Assembly: GCF_004168365.1 (NCBI RefSeq)
Contig: NZ_CP035704.1
Location: 1,612,001 to 1,676,000, forward strand
From: Pseudolysobacter antarcticus
GTDB lineage: Bacteria; Pseudomonadota; Gammaproteobacteria; Xanthomonadales; Rhodanobacteraceae
Length of the DNA: 64,000 nt
Direction: 5' to 3'
This document shows, piece by piece, positions 27,224-36,566 of this stretch (its first letter is position 1; every line of letters starts with the position of its first letter). The translations under genes were made by a program, and so were the position numbers. A model generated the notes under the pieces. It ran no database searches. It worked only from the letters and a program-made list of their open reading frames with translations, and was not told the DNA's origin.

Positions 27224-27292
27224 CACGCAGCGAGGTAGCGGCTCGCTGCGTGCGGATAGTGCGACTAGTCCAAAGTCGTCCCGTTGGAGGAC
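27224..27292 (+). ncRNA. Candidate structured RNA/regulatory element, copy 3
   Basis: Hairpin 1 is CACGCAGCGAG / CTCGCTGCGTG with loop GTAGCGG; the linker is GTGCGACTAGTCCAAA; hairpin 2 is GTCC / GGAC with loop CGTTGGA. The outer stem pairs differ from both other copies and remain complementary. TCCAAA is at 27269-27274 and its complement TTTGGA at 27479-27484 in the receptor leader. Confidence 0.55.
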
Positions 27293-27406
27293 AGCTACAT
27301 CATTTCAAATTTTATTATTGAATAGGTAATAAAAATAACCGTGGTGAAGAAAATCATATTGAATTTTGCACGACGGTAGAAAATAATTATTTCATTCACA
27401 ACGTTT

Positions 27407-27493
27407 GGTTATATTCCTTACTCACAAATAATTTACATGAATTAAATTGTCCTGGCCGGGAAGTCCGGAACATTACTATTTGGAGAGACCATC
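27407..27493 (+). promoter_or_regulatory. Conserved -10-like box and leader of receptor 3
   Basis: GGTTATATT (27407-27415), then CTCACAAATAATTTACAT after six bases, the small CCGGGAAGTCCGG hairpin, and CTATTTGGAGAG before the ATG at 27494. The leader body between the fixed blocks has drifted from the other two copies, which makes the conserved blocks stand out. Confidence 0.55.
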
Positions 27494-30319
27494 ATGCTCA
27501 TTAATTCGCTTTCGCGATCGATCCGCCAGGGTTTGCACTCGCGCCGTAGTTACACTGCCTTGTTTGCACTTCCCGCCTTTCTTTCGATCGCACCGATCAA
27601 CGCGCTCGCTCAAGATGCAGAATCCAGCGCACCTTCGCAGAAACTCGAAACCATTGAAGTCACCGGGTCGCGTATCCGCCGCGTGGATGTCGAAACTGCC
27701 AGTCCGGTACTTACCGTTGATCGCGCCGCGATCGAAAAAAGCGGCAAGCTCACCGTCGGCGATCTAGTGCAGCAACTGCCGAGCATTTCCGGTGCTGCCG
27801 GAAACCCGGCGGTGAATAACGGCGGCGGTTCGGGCGGGTCGTTCGTGTCGCTGCGTGGGCTTGGCACCAACCGCACCTTGATCCTGATGAATGGCCATCG
27901 TGTGGTCAACGCCGACATCAATACCATTCCGAGCAATCTCGTGGAGCGCATCGAGGTGCTGACCGATGGCGCATCGGCGGTGTACGGCTCGGATGCGATC
28001 GGCGGGGTCGTCAACTTCATCATGCGCTCGAATTATCAGGGCGCCGAACTGACCAGCAGTTATGGAATTTCCGATCGCGACGACGGCGAGCGCAAGGCGT
28101 TCAATCTTACCTTCGGCCAGACCTCGGACAAGGGCAGCGTCGTCGGCGGTATCGACTACAACAAGTTCGACGGCATTCTTTCCGGCAACCGCGATTACGG
28201 AAAATATTCGCTCACCTACACCGCCAAAACCGGCGCGGTACTGAAAGGTGGTTCGGTGGCGTCGCCGTCGGGGTTTATCTCGGCGCCGCAGTTCGGCAAC
28301 TGCGCGCCATCTGCGCTGGCTGGAAATACGCCAGGCGGCACGTTTGATGCGGGCGCGCCCGGTGGTGGTGCGGATGGAATCCCGGCGCATTTCCGCTGTT
28401 TCAGCGATGCGCAGGATACCTACAATTATCAGGCGATCAACCTGATCTACACGCCGCAGGAACGCACCAATGCCTACGTGCTGGGCAACTACAAACTCAG
28501 CGACAGTGTCGAGGCGTACCTGAGTATTTTCCACAACAAGACGACATCGGAAGCGCAACTCGCACCGCTCCCCCTAGATTTGTATTCGGCGCAAATCACG
28601 CTGGATGCGAACCAGCCGTACAATCCGTTCGGCGTGAATGTCGGCTATCGGAATCCGGACGGCACCGTGAGCAACGGCGCCAACGATCTGGCCATCCGCC
28701 TGACCGCACTCGGCCCGCGTATCATCAAGTTCACCACGGTCACCGATCAGGTAATCGCTGGTCTGAAGGGTGCATTGAGCGATACCTCGTGGCAGTGGGA
28801 TGCCAATCTGAATTATGGCCACAACAGCGTGCTGCGGCAGAGTCCAGGCTCGCTGGCATCGGGTGATCTGGCCGCGAGTGGTTCGTTCTCGGCGAACTGC
28901 ATTCCGGGCAGCACGGCCAAGGGCGGCTGCATCAACATTTTTGATCAGACCGATCCGAACACCGCGAAGATTCTGAAGCAATATGCCGCCGATCCGTTCC
29001 TGAATATCCTGTCCACATTTCGTCAGGCCGAATTCAATCTCAACGGCAACTTGTTCGATCTGCCGGCCGGTACCGTCAGCCTCGCTGCGGGGGCGTCGTA
29101 TCGCAAGGAATACACCAACATCGCGGTCGACTACATCACCCGCGCGAATCCGGCCAACGGCAATTGCGCGGTGCAGATTTCCGCCTGCGCCACGCCGTTC
29201 CAGGGCGGCTTCAGCGTCAAGGAAGTGTATGCCGAAGTGCTGATTCCGTTGCTCAAGGATTTGCCGCTGGTGCACAGCGTGAACCTCGATCTCGGCGAGC
29301 GTTATTCGGACTACAACACCTTCGGTTCGACCAGCAACTGGAAGGCGGCGCTGGAATATCGCCCGCTCGAGGATCTGATGTTGCGTGGCACGGTATCGCA
29401 GGTATTTCGCGCGCCGAATATCGCCGAGCTGTTCACCGGCTTGACTGATTCGTTCGACAATTACACGCCGCCGCTGCTGCCCGGCAGCACCACGCAGGTG
29501 CCCGGATTCGGCTCGAAGAACGGCACTCAGGTACAGACATTTTTTGCCGGCGCATCGGTATTGGGCAAGCCGCTGAATCCGGAAGTCGGCAAGTCGTTCG
29601 ATTTCGGCATCGTCTACGATCCGCACTGGATCGAGGGGCTTTCTGTGAACGTCGATTTGTGGCGTGTATATCTGCAGGACAACATCACGCGTCCGACCGG
29701 ACAAACCATCGCCGGCTTCTGTGCGGCAAATTCCACGAGCCCGTTCTGCAATAACATCACCTTCGGCAACGGCAAGATCCAGCAGATCAATACCTATATC
29801 CAGAACTTCGGTCGGCTGGATACACGCGGCGTGGATTTCGGCTTGAAATATCGCCTTCCGGAAACGCCATTCGGCAAATTTACCCTTGGCCTTGATACGA
29901 CCTACACCGCGCAATACGACAACACGCTGACGGTGAAAAACGGCGACGGCACCACCACCACCGTGGCCGATCATGCTGCCGGCACGTTCGATCCGCAGTT
30001 CGGCAACATCGCGCGTTGGCGTGGCCTGGGCAATCTCGGCTGGAGCAACGGACCGTTCTCTGCGGGCTGGAGCGTGCGTTACATCGGCGGCGAGAAAGTA
30101 CCGCTGATCGGCCATGTCGGCGCGTGGGCGCAGAACAACCTGACGTTCGGCTACAACATCGTGCCGCTGAACACGCGTATCGATATCGGTATTGACAATG
30201 TCGCCGATAAACAGCCGACGATCTACTACGCCAACACCGTGCTGAATGCGAATGTCGACGTCAATACCTACGACACGATCGGTCGCTATTACTGGGCGCG
30301 GATCAACGTGAAATTCTGA
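27494..30319 (+). CDS. TonB-dependent receptor, module 3
   Basis: A 941-residue paralogue of the other two receptors and the most diverged of the three. The signal peptide differs (ALFALPAFLSIAPINALAQD), but the TonB-box-like LETIEVTGSRIRR and plug are conserved. The loop region after DYGKYSLTYT is shortest here. Near residues 655-670 it has an insertion rich in proline and threonine (YTPPLLPGSTTQVPGFGSKN) where the others have a short segment. The C terminus is YYWARINVKF. An NTF2-like gene follows after 95 bases and a possible terminator. Confidence 0.92.
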   Translation: MLINSLSRSIRQGLHSRRSYTALFALPAFLSIAPINALAQDAESSAPSQKLETIEVTGSRIRRVDVETASPVLTVDRAAIEKSGKLTVGDLVQQLPSISGAAGNPAVNNGGGSGGSFVSLRGLGTNRTLILMNGHRVVNADINTIPSNLVERIEVLTDGASAVYGSDAIGGVVNFIMRSNYQGAELTSSYGISDRDDGERKAFNLTFGQTSDKGSVVGGIDYNKFDGILSGNRDYGKYSLTYTAKTGAVLKGGSVASPSGFISAPQFGNCAPSALAGNTPGGTFDAGAPGGGADGIPAHFRCFSDAQDTYNYQAINLIYTPQERTNAYVLGNYKLSDSVEAYLSIFHNKTTSEAQLAPLPLDLYSAQITLDANQPYNPFGVNVGYRNPDGTVSNGANDLAIRLTALGPRIIKFTTVTDQVIAGLKGALSDTSWQWDANLNYGHNSVLRQSPGSLASGDLAASGSFSANCIPGSTAKGGCINIFDQTDPNTAKILKQYAADPFLNILSTFRQAEFNLNGNLFDLPAGTVSLAAGASYRKEYTNIAVDYITRANPANGNCAVQISACATPFQGGFSVKEVYAEVLIPLLKDLPLVHSVNLDLGERYSDYNTFGSTSNWKAALEYRPLEDLMLRGTVSQVFRAPNIAELFTGLTDSFDNYTPPLLPGSTTQVPGFGSKNGTQVQTFFAGASVLGKPLNPEVGKSFDFGIVYDPHWIEGLSVNVDLWRVYLQDNITRPTGQTIAGFCAANSTSPFCNNITFGNGKIQQINTYIQNFGRLDTRGVDFGLKYRLPETPFGKFTLGLDTTYTAQYDNTLTVKNGDGTTTTVADHAAGTFDPQFGNIARWRGLGNLGWSNGPFSAGWSVRYIGGEKVPLIGHVGAWAQNNLTFGYNIVPLNTRIDIGIDNVADKQPTIYYANTVLNANVDVNTYDTIGRYYWARINVKF

Positions 30320-30326
30320 TCGTGCG

Positions 30327-30367
30327 AAACAGGAGCTGGGTCGCTTGCGCGGCGCAGTTCCTGTTTT
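30327..30367 (+). terminator. Possible terminator after receptor 3
   Basis: AAACAGGA-G-CTG pairs with CAG-T-TCCTGTTT around a GC-rich 16-base loop, followed by TCTC. It is not homologous to the terminators after receptors 1 and 2. Confidence 0.5.
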
Positions 30368-30414
30368 CTCTCGCAACAATTCAACCGTCAGCATATTCAA
30401 GAAAGGAAATACTG

Positions 30415-31257
30415 ATGCATCCATTGGCACTATTGCTGAGCATGTTTTTTCTTGTATCGCCGGCCACCAAACCGACCGACGAACTGGCCGCAGCGGAGCG
30501 CGACTTTGCCGCCGATGGCATCGCGCTCGGCGTGAATCCGGCATTCCTCAAACACTTTGCCGCCGACAGCTGGATATTTCGACCTTATCCGGTTGCGGCG
30601 CGCGAGTGGCTGCGCAAACAACCGAAAAAAAACACGCGACTATTGTGGGGGCCGCAATATCTGGAGGTGTCAGCGGCGGGTGATCTGGGTCTGTCGATGG
30701 GGCCGTGGCATCTCAGCGCCGAGCGCGGCGACAAGACGATCGATGCCTACGGTCATTTCATGACGGTCTGGCAGCGTAATACGCAAGGCCGCTGGGAAGT
30801 TCTCGCGGACCACGGCGCGAGCCATGCCAAGGTTGCATTAGATGTGGATTTACAACCGCGCAACAACCACGTCGAATCGGTTGCCGATCTTTCTGCGGAT
30901 AGCCATGCACAACGATTGCGCGCACTTGAAAAAACCGACGATGCGTTGCGGTTGGCGTTGCAGGGAGCGGATATTGTCACGGCCTACCAACGTTTTTCCA
31001 CTGATGATGTTTTGCTGCTGCGCGATGGCGCAATACCTGCGCCGGGTGTCATTCCGGATGTGCTGAAAGAGGCTAAAGCGGGAATCGGTTCGGCACCGCG
31101 CCGCGCCGCTGGCATTTCGCGCAGCGGCGATCTCGGCTACACGCTCGGAGGCAGCGATACGCCGGAAAATGCCGGGCGCGGAGTTTACGAACGTATGTGG
31201 CGCTACGACGGAAAAACCTGGCGGTTATGCGCGGACGTGACCGATTCGGCGAATTGA
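30415..31257 (+). CDS. Exported NTF2-like (DUF4440-type) protein
   Basis: A 280-residue protein with a short signal peptide (HPLALLLSMFFLVSPATKP). Two alpha+beta halves resemble SnoaL/DUF4440 domains: the first about 18-140 (ELAAAERDFAADGIALGVNP ... WQRNTQGRWEVLADHGASH), the second about 170-280 (ALEKTDDALRLALQGADIVT ... MWRYDGKTWRLCADVTDS). Such folds bind small molecules or act as minor enzymes; no catalytic residues can be named. The ATG at 30415 is preceded by GAAAGGA at good spacing, which decides it over an in-frame GTG at 30322. It may share the module 3 transcript if the weak terminator reads through. Confidence 0.8.
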   Translation: MHPLALLLSMFFLVSPATKPTDELAAAERDFAADGIALGVNPAFLKHFAADSWIFRPYPVAAREWLRKQPKKNTRLLWGPQYLEVSAAGDLGLSMGPWHLSAERGDKTIDAYGHFMTVWQRNTQGRWEVLADHGASHAKVALDVDLQPRNNHVESVADLSADSHAQRLRALEKTDDALRLALQGADIVTAYQRFSTDDVLLLRDGAIPAPGVIPDVLKEAKAGIGSAPRRAAGISRSGDLGYTLGGSDTPENAGRGVYERMWRYDGKTWRLCADVTDSAN

Positions 31258-31843
31258 TCGCGAGCGCAATGTCGCCCCGCATCGACGTGTTTGCCAAGTC
31301 AATCGTCAGCTATCAAAAAAGCCCGGATCGTGCGGCGAAAAAAATGCAAGGTTCGGAAAAATCGTATATATGCTGCCGATATCCAGCCATTTGCCGAGCG
31401 TCGCGGCGAGTTGATCCCACGATGTAGTGGGCACCAGCCGGCGTTCGATGAGTTGCGGACCATTGATTGCGAGTGATGGATAGTCGCCATAAATGCGTCC
31501 GCCCCTGACTGCGCTCTCGCTTGGCGGCTATTGGCCGAGGATGCCAATATCGTGGCGATCAACGTTAGCGTCGTAGTCATCCTCGCGCTGCCGCCGCAAG
31601 CAATGCCGGTTGTGATCCGGCGCAGAAATTCGTGACGACTGCTTTTATCGCTATCTGTGCTTATAGTCCTCCTTGCTGGACCGCGGGTCGCAGAAATCGG
31701 GGCCGACCTTACCTCATGCTGCTATCGATTTTCGTGCTTGCTCAAGCGCTGCATCGTCGGCACTATGCAGCGTGCTGAAATGCTTTTTGCATCAGCGATT
31801 CGGTACGACATCGTACTTGTCAAATCACTCAGGGGGAAAGATT
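31258..31843. other. Intergenic region, no gene seen
   Basis: 586 bases between the NTF2-like gene and the lipoprotein gene. The frames in it have no signal, no good ribosome-binding site and no family resemblance. The last 20 bases contain the strong AGGGGGAAAG site of the lipoprotein gene. Confidence 0.45.
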
Positions 31844-32281
31844 GTGAATCGGAAAAATGCCTTAAAGTTAATGCTCGCCAGCGCCATGCTGCTGCTGATA
31901 ACCGCCTGCAGTGTGAGCTTCACCACCTCGCATCTCAGCAGCCTGATCGTCAGCAAAGAGAAAGACAGCTCTACCGAGGCCAGCACTTTCGGCGTGCACG
32001 ACACCGTTTATGCAAAAGGTGTGGTGTCGAACGTCTCGGGCAAGGTCACCTTGCAGTGGCATCTGATTGCGGAAAAAGTGGCGGGGCAACCGGATAATTT
32101 CCTGATCGCTGCGCTCGACAAATCCTTCGAGCTGCCAAGCGATGGCAACAGCAGTTACGACCTGTCTCCGCCAGATGCGGGTTGGCCGGCCGGCAAGTAC
32201 AGGATCGAATTGCACATGCTGGTGGAAAGCGGCGAAGACAAGGACATGAAGTCTTCAGTCTTTACCGTAACTGGCGGCTAA
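31844..32281 (+). CDS. Small lipoprotein
   Basis: A 145-residue protein starting at GTG with a strong ribosome-binding site (AGGGGGAAAG). The signal peptide ends in a lipobox: LMLASAMLLLITACS, with the cysteine to be lipid-modified. The mature part has a strand-rich pattern (YAKGVVSNVSGKVTLQWHLI ... AGKYRIELHMLVESGE) like a small immunoglobulin-like domain that sits on the periplasmic side of a membrane. I do not recognise a named family. Longer in-frame starts are possible but would bury the signal peptide. Confidence 0.82.
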   Translation: MNRKNALKLMLASAMLLLITACSVSFTTSHLSSLIVSKEKDSSTEASTFGVHDTVYAKGVVSNVSGKVTLQWHLIAEKVAGQPDNFLIAALDKSFELPSDGNSSYDLSPPDAGWPAGKYRIELHMLVESGEDKDMKSSVFTVTGG

Positions 32282-32287
32282 GCGATC

Positions 32288-32318
32288 GCGGCGGTTTCGG
32301 CTGGGCCGCGACCGCCGC
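32288..32318. terminator. Possible bidirectional terminator between convergent genes
   Basis: GCGGCGGT and ACCGCCGC form an 8-bp stem around a 15-base loop, between the stops of the lipoprotein gene (plus) and the leucine-rich-repeat gene (minus). There is no T-run, so the call is weak. Confidence 0.35.
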
Positions 32319-32359
32319 TAATCTCGTGTCAGGTAGATTCAACATTTCGGCTGAATACT

Positions 32360-33262
32360 TTATTGGAACCCGTTCGCGAATATCTTGTTACACGGCGTAT
32401 ACCAGAGCGCCACGCCGGTCGCGGTATCCCAGGTGGAGTTATCGACATAGCTCGATTCGGGGAAATCGTTGGCACACAGAGTCGATCCGCCGGCAGTCAA
32501 GGTGGCTGCGGCGGCGGGCAAGGTGCCGCTCAGATGATTGCCGCCGACGCGAAAATAGTTGAGCGTGCCGAGTCCGGCGAGGCTTGGCAGCGAGCCCGTC
32601 AGCTGATTCGAGCCAACATCAAAATTGTTCATGCCGGTCACTCCGGTTAGCGAGGGAATCGGACCCGTGAGCTGATTTGATCGCACAATGAAGGTGTTCA
32701 GATTGGTCAGCCCGGTCAGCGTCGGCAGCGGGCCGGTCAACTGGTTCGAATACGCCACAAAACCCAACAGATTATTCAAGCCGGTGAGAGGTGGAATCGA
32801 GCCCGTGAGCTGGTTGCTATCCGCGTCGAAAATAAGCAGATGGGTCAATCCGGTGAGCAACGGAATTGAACCCGTGAAGTGATTGCCGTAAATGGCAACC
32901 TCGGTCAGCGCGGTCAAGCTGGTCAGTGCGGGAATCGAACCGGTTAGCTGATCTGCTTGCAACTCAAGCACCGACAGATTGGTCAAGCCATCCAGCGCGG
33001 GCAAGCTGCCGGTCAGGTTGTTGATGCCGAGCGAGATGCCCGTCACGTGCGACGAGCTACCGTCACAGGTGATGCCGAACCAACTGCATTCGGTGCCGCT
33101 GGCGCCGTTCCAGCCGGTGTGATCAATCCAACTGGCACCGTTGGTGCTGGTGTAGAGGTTCAACAATACGTTGCGCTCGGTGAGCGGGATGGCCGCGTGG
33201 GCCAGCGAGCAAAAGCCTGCGATCAGGAGCAAAAAAGTGGTGCGGACGTTGCGGAGTTTCAT
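32360..33262 (-). CDS. Secreted leucine-rich-repeat protein with IFANGFQ tail
   Basis: A 300-residue exported protein. After the signal peptide (TTFLLLIAGFCSLAHA) there is a short cap region with cysteines (GTECSWFGITCDGSSSH) resembling the N-terminal cap of plant-type LRR proteins. About eight leucine-rich repeats of 23-24 residues follow, of the form 'LTGSIPALTSLTALTEVAI'. The protein ends CNKIFANGFQ, the C-terminal motif shared with other secreted proteins of this window. The ATG at 33262 has AGGGA at good spacing. Probably a surface or secreted binding protein; partner unknown. Confidence 0.88.
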   Translation of the reverse strand: MKLRNVRTTFLLLIAGFCSLAHAAIPLTERNVLLNLYTSTNGASWIDHTGWNGASGTECSWFGITCDGSSSHVTGISLGINNLTGSLPALDGLTNLSVLELQADQLTGSIPALTSLTALTEVAIYGNHFTGSIPLLTGLTHLLIFDADSNQLTGSIPPLTGLNNLLGFVAYSNQLTGPLPTLTGLTNLNTFIVRSNQLTGPIPSLTGVTGMNNFDVGSNQLTGSLPSLAGLGTLNYFRVGGNHLSGTLPAAAATLTAGGSTLCANDFPESSYVDNSTWDTATGVALWYTPCNKIFANGFQ

Positions 33263-33476
33263 CGGATTTCCCTGCTGGTTGAGTGCCACGCTGGCCAGGC
33301 CAGATCGTCAGCCGCAACGATAAGCAGTTCGTGCTTGAGAAACTTGAGCGTTGCATGAGCACTTCATGAGCGCCAAGATTCTGCGCGGTTCAACGCGCGG
33401 AAAAACCGCCGAAACAACGGTGCTGACGATTGTTCAGCACGGTGGAAGCCCGCCCCCCACACTCCGCATGAACGCG

Positions 33477-35855
33477 CTATTGCCTGGGTGAAACGCCGAC
33501 CGTCGGCAGCACCTCGTGTGCCGCGTCAAGCAACGGTTGCCAGCACGATGGCCGGCCTTCCATCACCGGTGCTGCTTCGGTCATCAGACTGCGCGCCGCT
33601 TCATTCTGGCCGAGATGCGCCAGCGCGGCGGCAAGCCCGAGCTTGATTGTGGCCACGCGCGGATGATCCTCAGCATTGATTTTTCGCGCGTAATCGAGCG
33701 CTTCACCGAGATCCGCTGCGGCTTCGTTATAGCGATTTTGCGCCAGCCGCAACTCGCCGCGATTTTTCAGTAGCGCGGTCTGCACCCCGTTATCGTCGGG
33801 ATGTTCTTTCAGGATCGCCGCGCCCAGCTCGAATGCGTGCTCGGCGGCTTGCAGATCGCCCAAACGTTTGTACGCAAGACCTTCGCTGACGAGGTTCTTC
33901 GCCACCAGCAGACTCCTTTCGCCGTCATTTTTGCCGTGCACTTTTTTCGATTCTTCGAGATAAACGATGGCTTCGTCATAGTAACCGGCGCATATCGCGG
34001 TAACCCCGGCGTCGCTGAGTACACCGGCGGTGACATCTTGATCCGATCCGATCGCCGTGCGCATTTTTTCGATCAATGCACGCGCATCGATGACTGCATT
34101 GGCGTAGTCACCGCTCTCGACCGCCACCGTGAGCTTCACGTCGCGCGCGATCAGCGTGCGCGGATCGGCTTCACCATACAGCGCGATCGTCGATCGCAGT
34201 TGGGCGTTGATCATTCTCAGCGCCTCGTCGTAATGACCGAGGCGAGCCGAACATTGCGCCAGCACGCTGAATGCGAGTAATGAATCGATCGGTTGCAGTT
34301 CGTGCGCATGCGCCACCACCGGGCGCATCACTTGCTCGCATTCGACCAGCTTCGATTCGATGCTGTAGCTCAATCCGATCGCACTCTGGATGTGCAGCGC
34401 GAGCGGCGCCAACTCGCCGCGGGTTTTGACCACTTGCGCATGCAGTTCGTCGAGTTCGCGGCGACTGTCGACCGTGTTTCCCGCGTCGAGCGTCAGCTCC
34501 GCGTTCAATACCTTGAGCGAAATGATCAGATCGAAATTTTCCGGATTTGCCGGATCGAGTCGCGACAGACCGCGTTGCGTGATCTTGCGCGCATCGGGAT
34601 AGCGCGAAAGTCCTTGGAGTGCATCGGCGATCGCGCGATCCACTTCGCTGGCGAGATGCGGGTGTTTCGCAAAGGTAATGGCGGAACGCTCCGACGCCTT
34701 GCTCAACATATTGCCGAGATTGACCACTGCGTGCGCGCCGCCACCAAATGGATCGGCTTCACCGATCAGATCATTGGTGAGAAAACGCGTCACCAGCGCA
34801 GTCAATGCATGTTCTTCCTGCGCGTTTGTACGCGCACTATCGAGGCGCCAATCCACTGCGATTACACCTGCCAACAGCATCGCGGCAAGCGCACTGATGG
34901 CGATGCTGAACGGATGGCGCCGCGCGAATCGTGCGAATCGATAGCGGAACGTCGCATCGCGCGCGCGCACCGGCAGATGGTCGAGAAAACGCCCGAGTTC
35001 GTCGTGCAAACCCTGTGCCGTGTGATAACGATGTGCGATTCGTGGCGCGCACGCGCGGCTGATGATCGCCTGCAGATCCACCGGAATGCGCGGCGGCACT
35101 TCGCCCTCGGCATGTGCGCTCGCCACCACACGCAAAAGGTTGCCGAGTTGCCAGATGTCGGATGACGTGCCGATGCGCTCGCCGGCGAGTTGCTCGGGGC
35201 TGGCGTAGCCCGGCGTGTACGCGGTTGCCGCGTCGTTTTCATCGATGAAAGCGGCCACGCCAAAGTCGAGCAACTTGGCGCCGCTTTCCTTGCCGACCAG
35301 CACATTGTCGGGCTTGATGTCGCGATGGAGAAGCAGCCGCGAATGCGCGTGCTGCACGGCTGCGATCACTGGAATCATCAGCGCCACGCGATCGCGCAGT
35401 CCGAGTTTTTTCTCGATGCAATGCCTGTCGATCGGCAACCCTTCGATCAGCTCGACCGCAAACCACAGCCGGCCATCGTCCATCACGCCACCGTCGAGCA
35501 GGTGCGCGATATGAGCGTGATTGAGCGATGCGAGGATCTGCCGCTCGCGGCGAAAATCATCATGTATTTGCGATGCCATCACCCGTCGCGCGAGAAATTT
35601 TATCGCGACGCGCTGCTCGAATTGGCCGTCCGCGCGAATGCCCAGATAAACGATGCCCATGCCGCCGCGACCCAGCGCGCGCTCGATCCGATACGGCCCG
35701 ACGCGTGTGCCCGGCGCCAGCTCGGCACTGTCTACATGGTCGCGCAGCAGCGTGCCGAACAGTGCGCTTTTGAACAGGCTTCCGGGGTCGAGCAGGTCAT
35801 CGATATTCAAACGACGGTGTCCTTGGGCGGAATGCGACGAAAGCTGCAGCAGCAT
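33477..35855 (-). CDS. Membrane Ser/Thr protein kinase with TPR repeats
   Basis: A 792-residue bacterial Hanks-type kinase. Kinase domain about residues 50-310: glycine loop YRIERALGRGGMGIVYLG, ATP lysine in RVAIKFLARR, catalytic loop LLHRDIKPDNVLV, metal-binding DFG in LLDFGVAAFID, and YTPGYASPEQL. A membrane helix follows at about 325-345 (FSIAISALAAMLLAGVIAVD). The outer or C-terminal 430 residues are TPR-like helices (for example ERSLLVAKNLVSEGLAYKRL). It lies 162 bases downstream of an ECF sigma factor gene on the same strand, a pairing well known in xanthomonads and planctomycetes. The kinase probably acts in the same signalling path. Confidence 0.92.
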   Translation of the reverse strand: MLLQLSSHSAQGHRRLNIDDLLDPGSLFKSALFGTLLRDHVDSAELAPGTRVGPYRIERALGRGGMGIVYLGIRADGQFEQRVAIKFLARRVMASQIHDDFRRERQILASLNHAHIAHLLDGGVMDDGRLWFAVELIEGLPIDRHCIEKKLGLRDRVALMIPVIAAVQHAHSRLLLHRDIKPDNVLVGKESGAKLLDFGVAAFIDENDAATAYTPGYASPEQLAGERIGTSSDIWQLGNLLRVVASAHAEGEVPPRIPVDLQAIISRACAPRIAHRYHTAQGLHDELGRFLDHLPVRARDATFRYRFARFARRHPFSIAISALAAMLLAGVIAVDWRLDSARTNAQEEHALTALVTRFLTNDLIGEADPFGGGAHAVVNLGNMLSKASERSAITFAKHPHLASEVDRAIADALQGLSRYPDARKITQRGLSRLDPANPENFDLIISLKVLNAELTLDAGNTVDSRRELDELHAQVVKTRGELAPLALHIQSAIGLSYSIESKLVECEQVMRPVVAHAHELQPIDSLLAFSVLAQCSARLGHYDEALRMINAQLRSTIALYGEADPRTLIARDVKLTVAVESGDYANAVIDARALIEKMRTAIGSDQDVTAGVLSDAGVTAICAGYYDEAIVYLEESKKVHGKNDGERSLLVAKNLVSEGLAYKRLGDLQAAEHAFELGAAILKEHPDDNGVQTALLKNRGELRLAQNRYNEAAADLGEALDYARKINAEDHPRVATIKLGLAAALAHLGQNEAARSLMTEAAPVMEGRPSCWQPLLDAAHEVLPTVGVSPRQ

Positions 35856-36017
35856 GAATTCGTGGCATGTGCCAACGAAATTTCCAATGCCCTGCGACGA
35901 CGAGTTCAGCCAGCTATACGATGAACGTCAATGCCGTGTTGCCGACGAGCAGCGAATCGCATACACAACATATTCCCGCGAACAGCAGGTCGAGTCGAGA
36001 CGCGCTGCAGCGTAATC

Positions 36018-36566
36018 TCAACGATCGAGCAGGCGGCGCAGCGATTCGCGTGCCTTGTGCCACAGCCGTTGCGTGCTGCGCAACGGCAAATCGATCGCGA
36101 GCGCGGTCTCTTCTTCGCTCAGTCCGCCGAACACGCGGCATTCGACCAGTTGCACATAACGTGCATCGATCGTCGCCAGATGTTCGAGCGCAGCGTCGAT
36201 GCTGATCAGGTTGCCGGCTTCGATATCGGCGCTGCTATCGAGTGCCGATAGCGTGACGCGCTCATCGTGACCGCCGCGTTTGTCGGCGAGGCGTTTGCGC
36301 GCGTGGCCGATTACCACCTGGCGCATCACTCTTGCCGCGAGCGCGAGAAAATGACCGCGATCGATGATGTCTTTTTCGCTGCCGGCCTGGGCCAGGCGCA
36401 TGTAGCACTCGTTCACCAATCCAGTCGCGCTCAAGGTGCCGTCGGAACCATCGCCGCGCGCGCGCGCGAGCCGTTTCAGGTCTTCGTAAAGCAACTCGAT
36501 CACGGCGTTCCAGGCGTCGTGATCGCCACCGCGGGCGCGATCCAGCAGCACGGTGATTTCGCTCAT
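36018..36566 (-). CDS. ECF-type sigma factor (Sig-70_X6-like)
   Basis: A 182-residue extracytoplasmic-function sigma factor. Region 2 is at about 1-90 (LYEDLKRLARARGDGSDGTL, LVNECYMRLAQ, GHFLALAARVMRQVVIGHAR) and region 4 at about 120-180 (LEHLATIDARYVQLVECRVF, LSEEETALAIDLPLRSTQRL). The sequence around LNECYMRL and FLALAARVMR is characteristic of the group often paired with Ser/Thr kinases rather than with anti-sigma factors. I set the start at the ATG at 36566 (MSEITVLL); the frame is open for a further 63 codons with no similarity. No anti-sigma gene is adjacent. Confidence 0.92.
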   Translation of the reverse strand: MSEITVLLDRARGGDHDAWNAVIELLYEDLKRLARARGDGSDGTLSATGLVNECYMRLAQAGSEKDIIDRGHFLALAARVMRQVVIGHARKRLADKRGGHDERVTLSALDSSADIEAGNLISIDAALEHLATIDARYVQLVECRVFGGLSEEETALAIDLPLRSTQRLWHKARESLRRLLDR

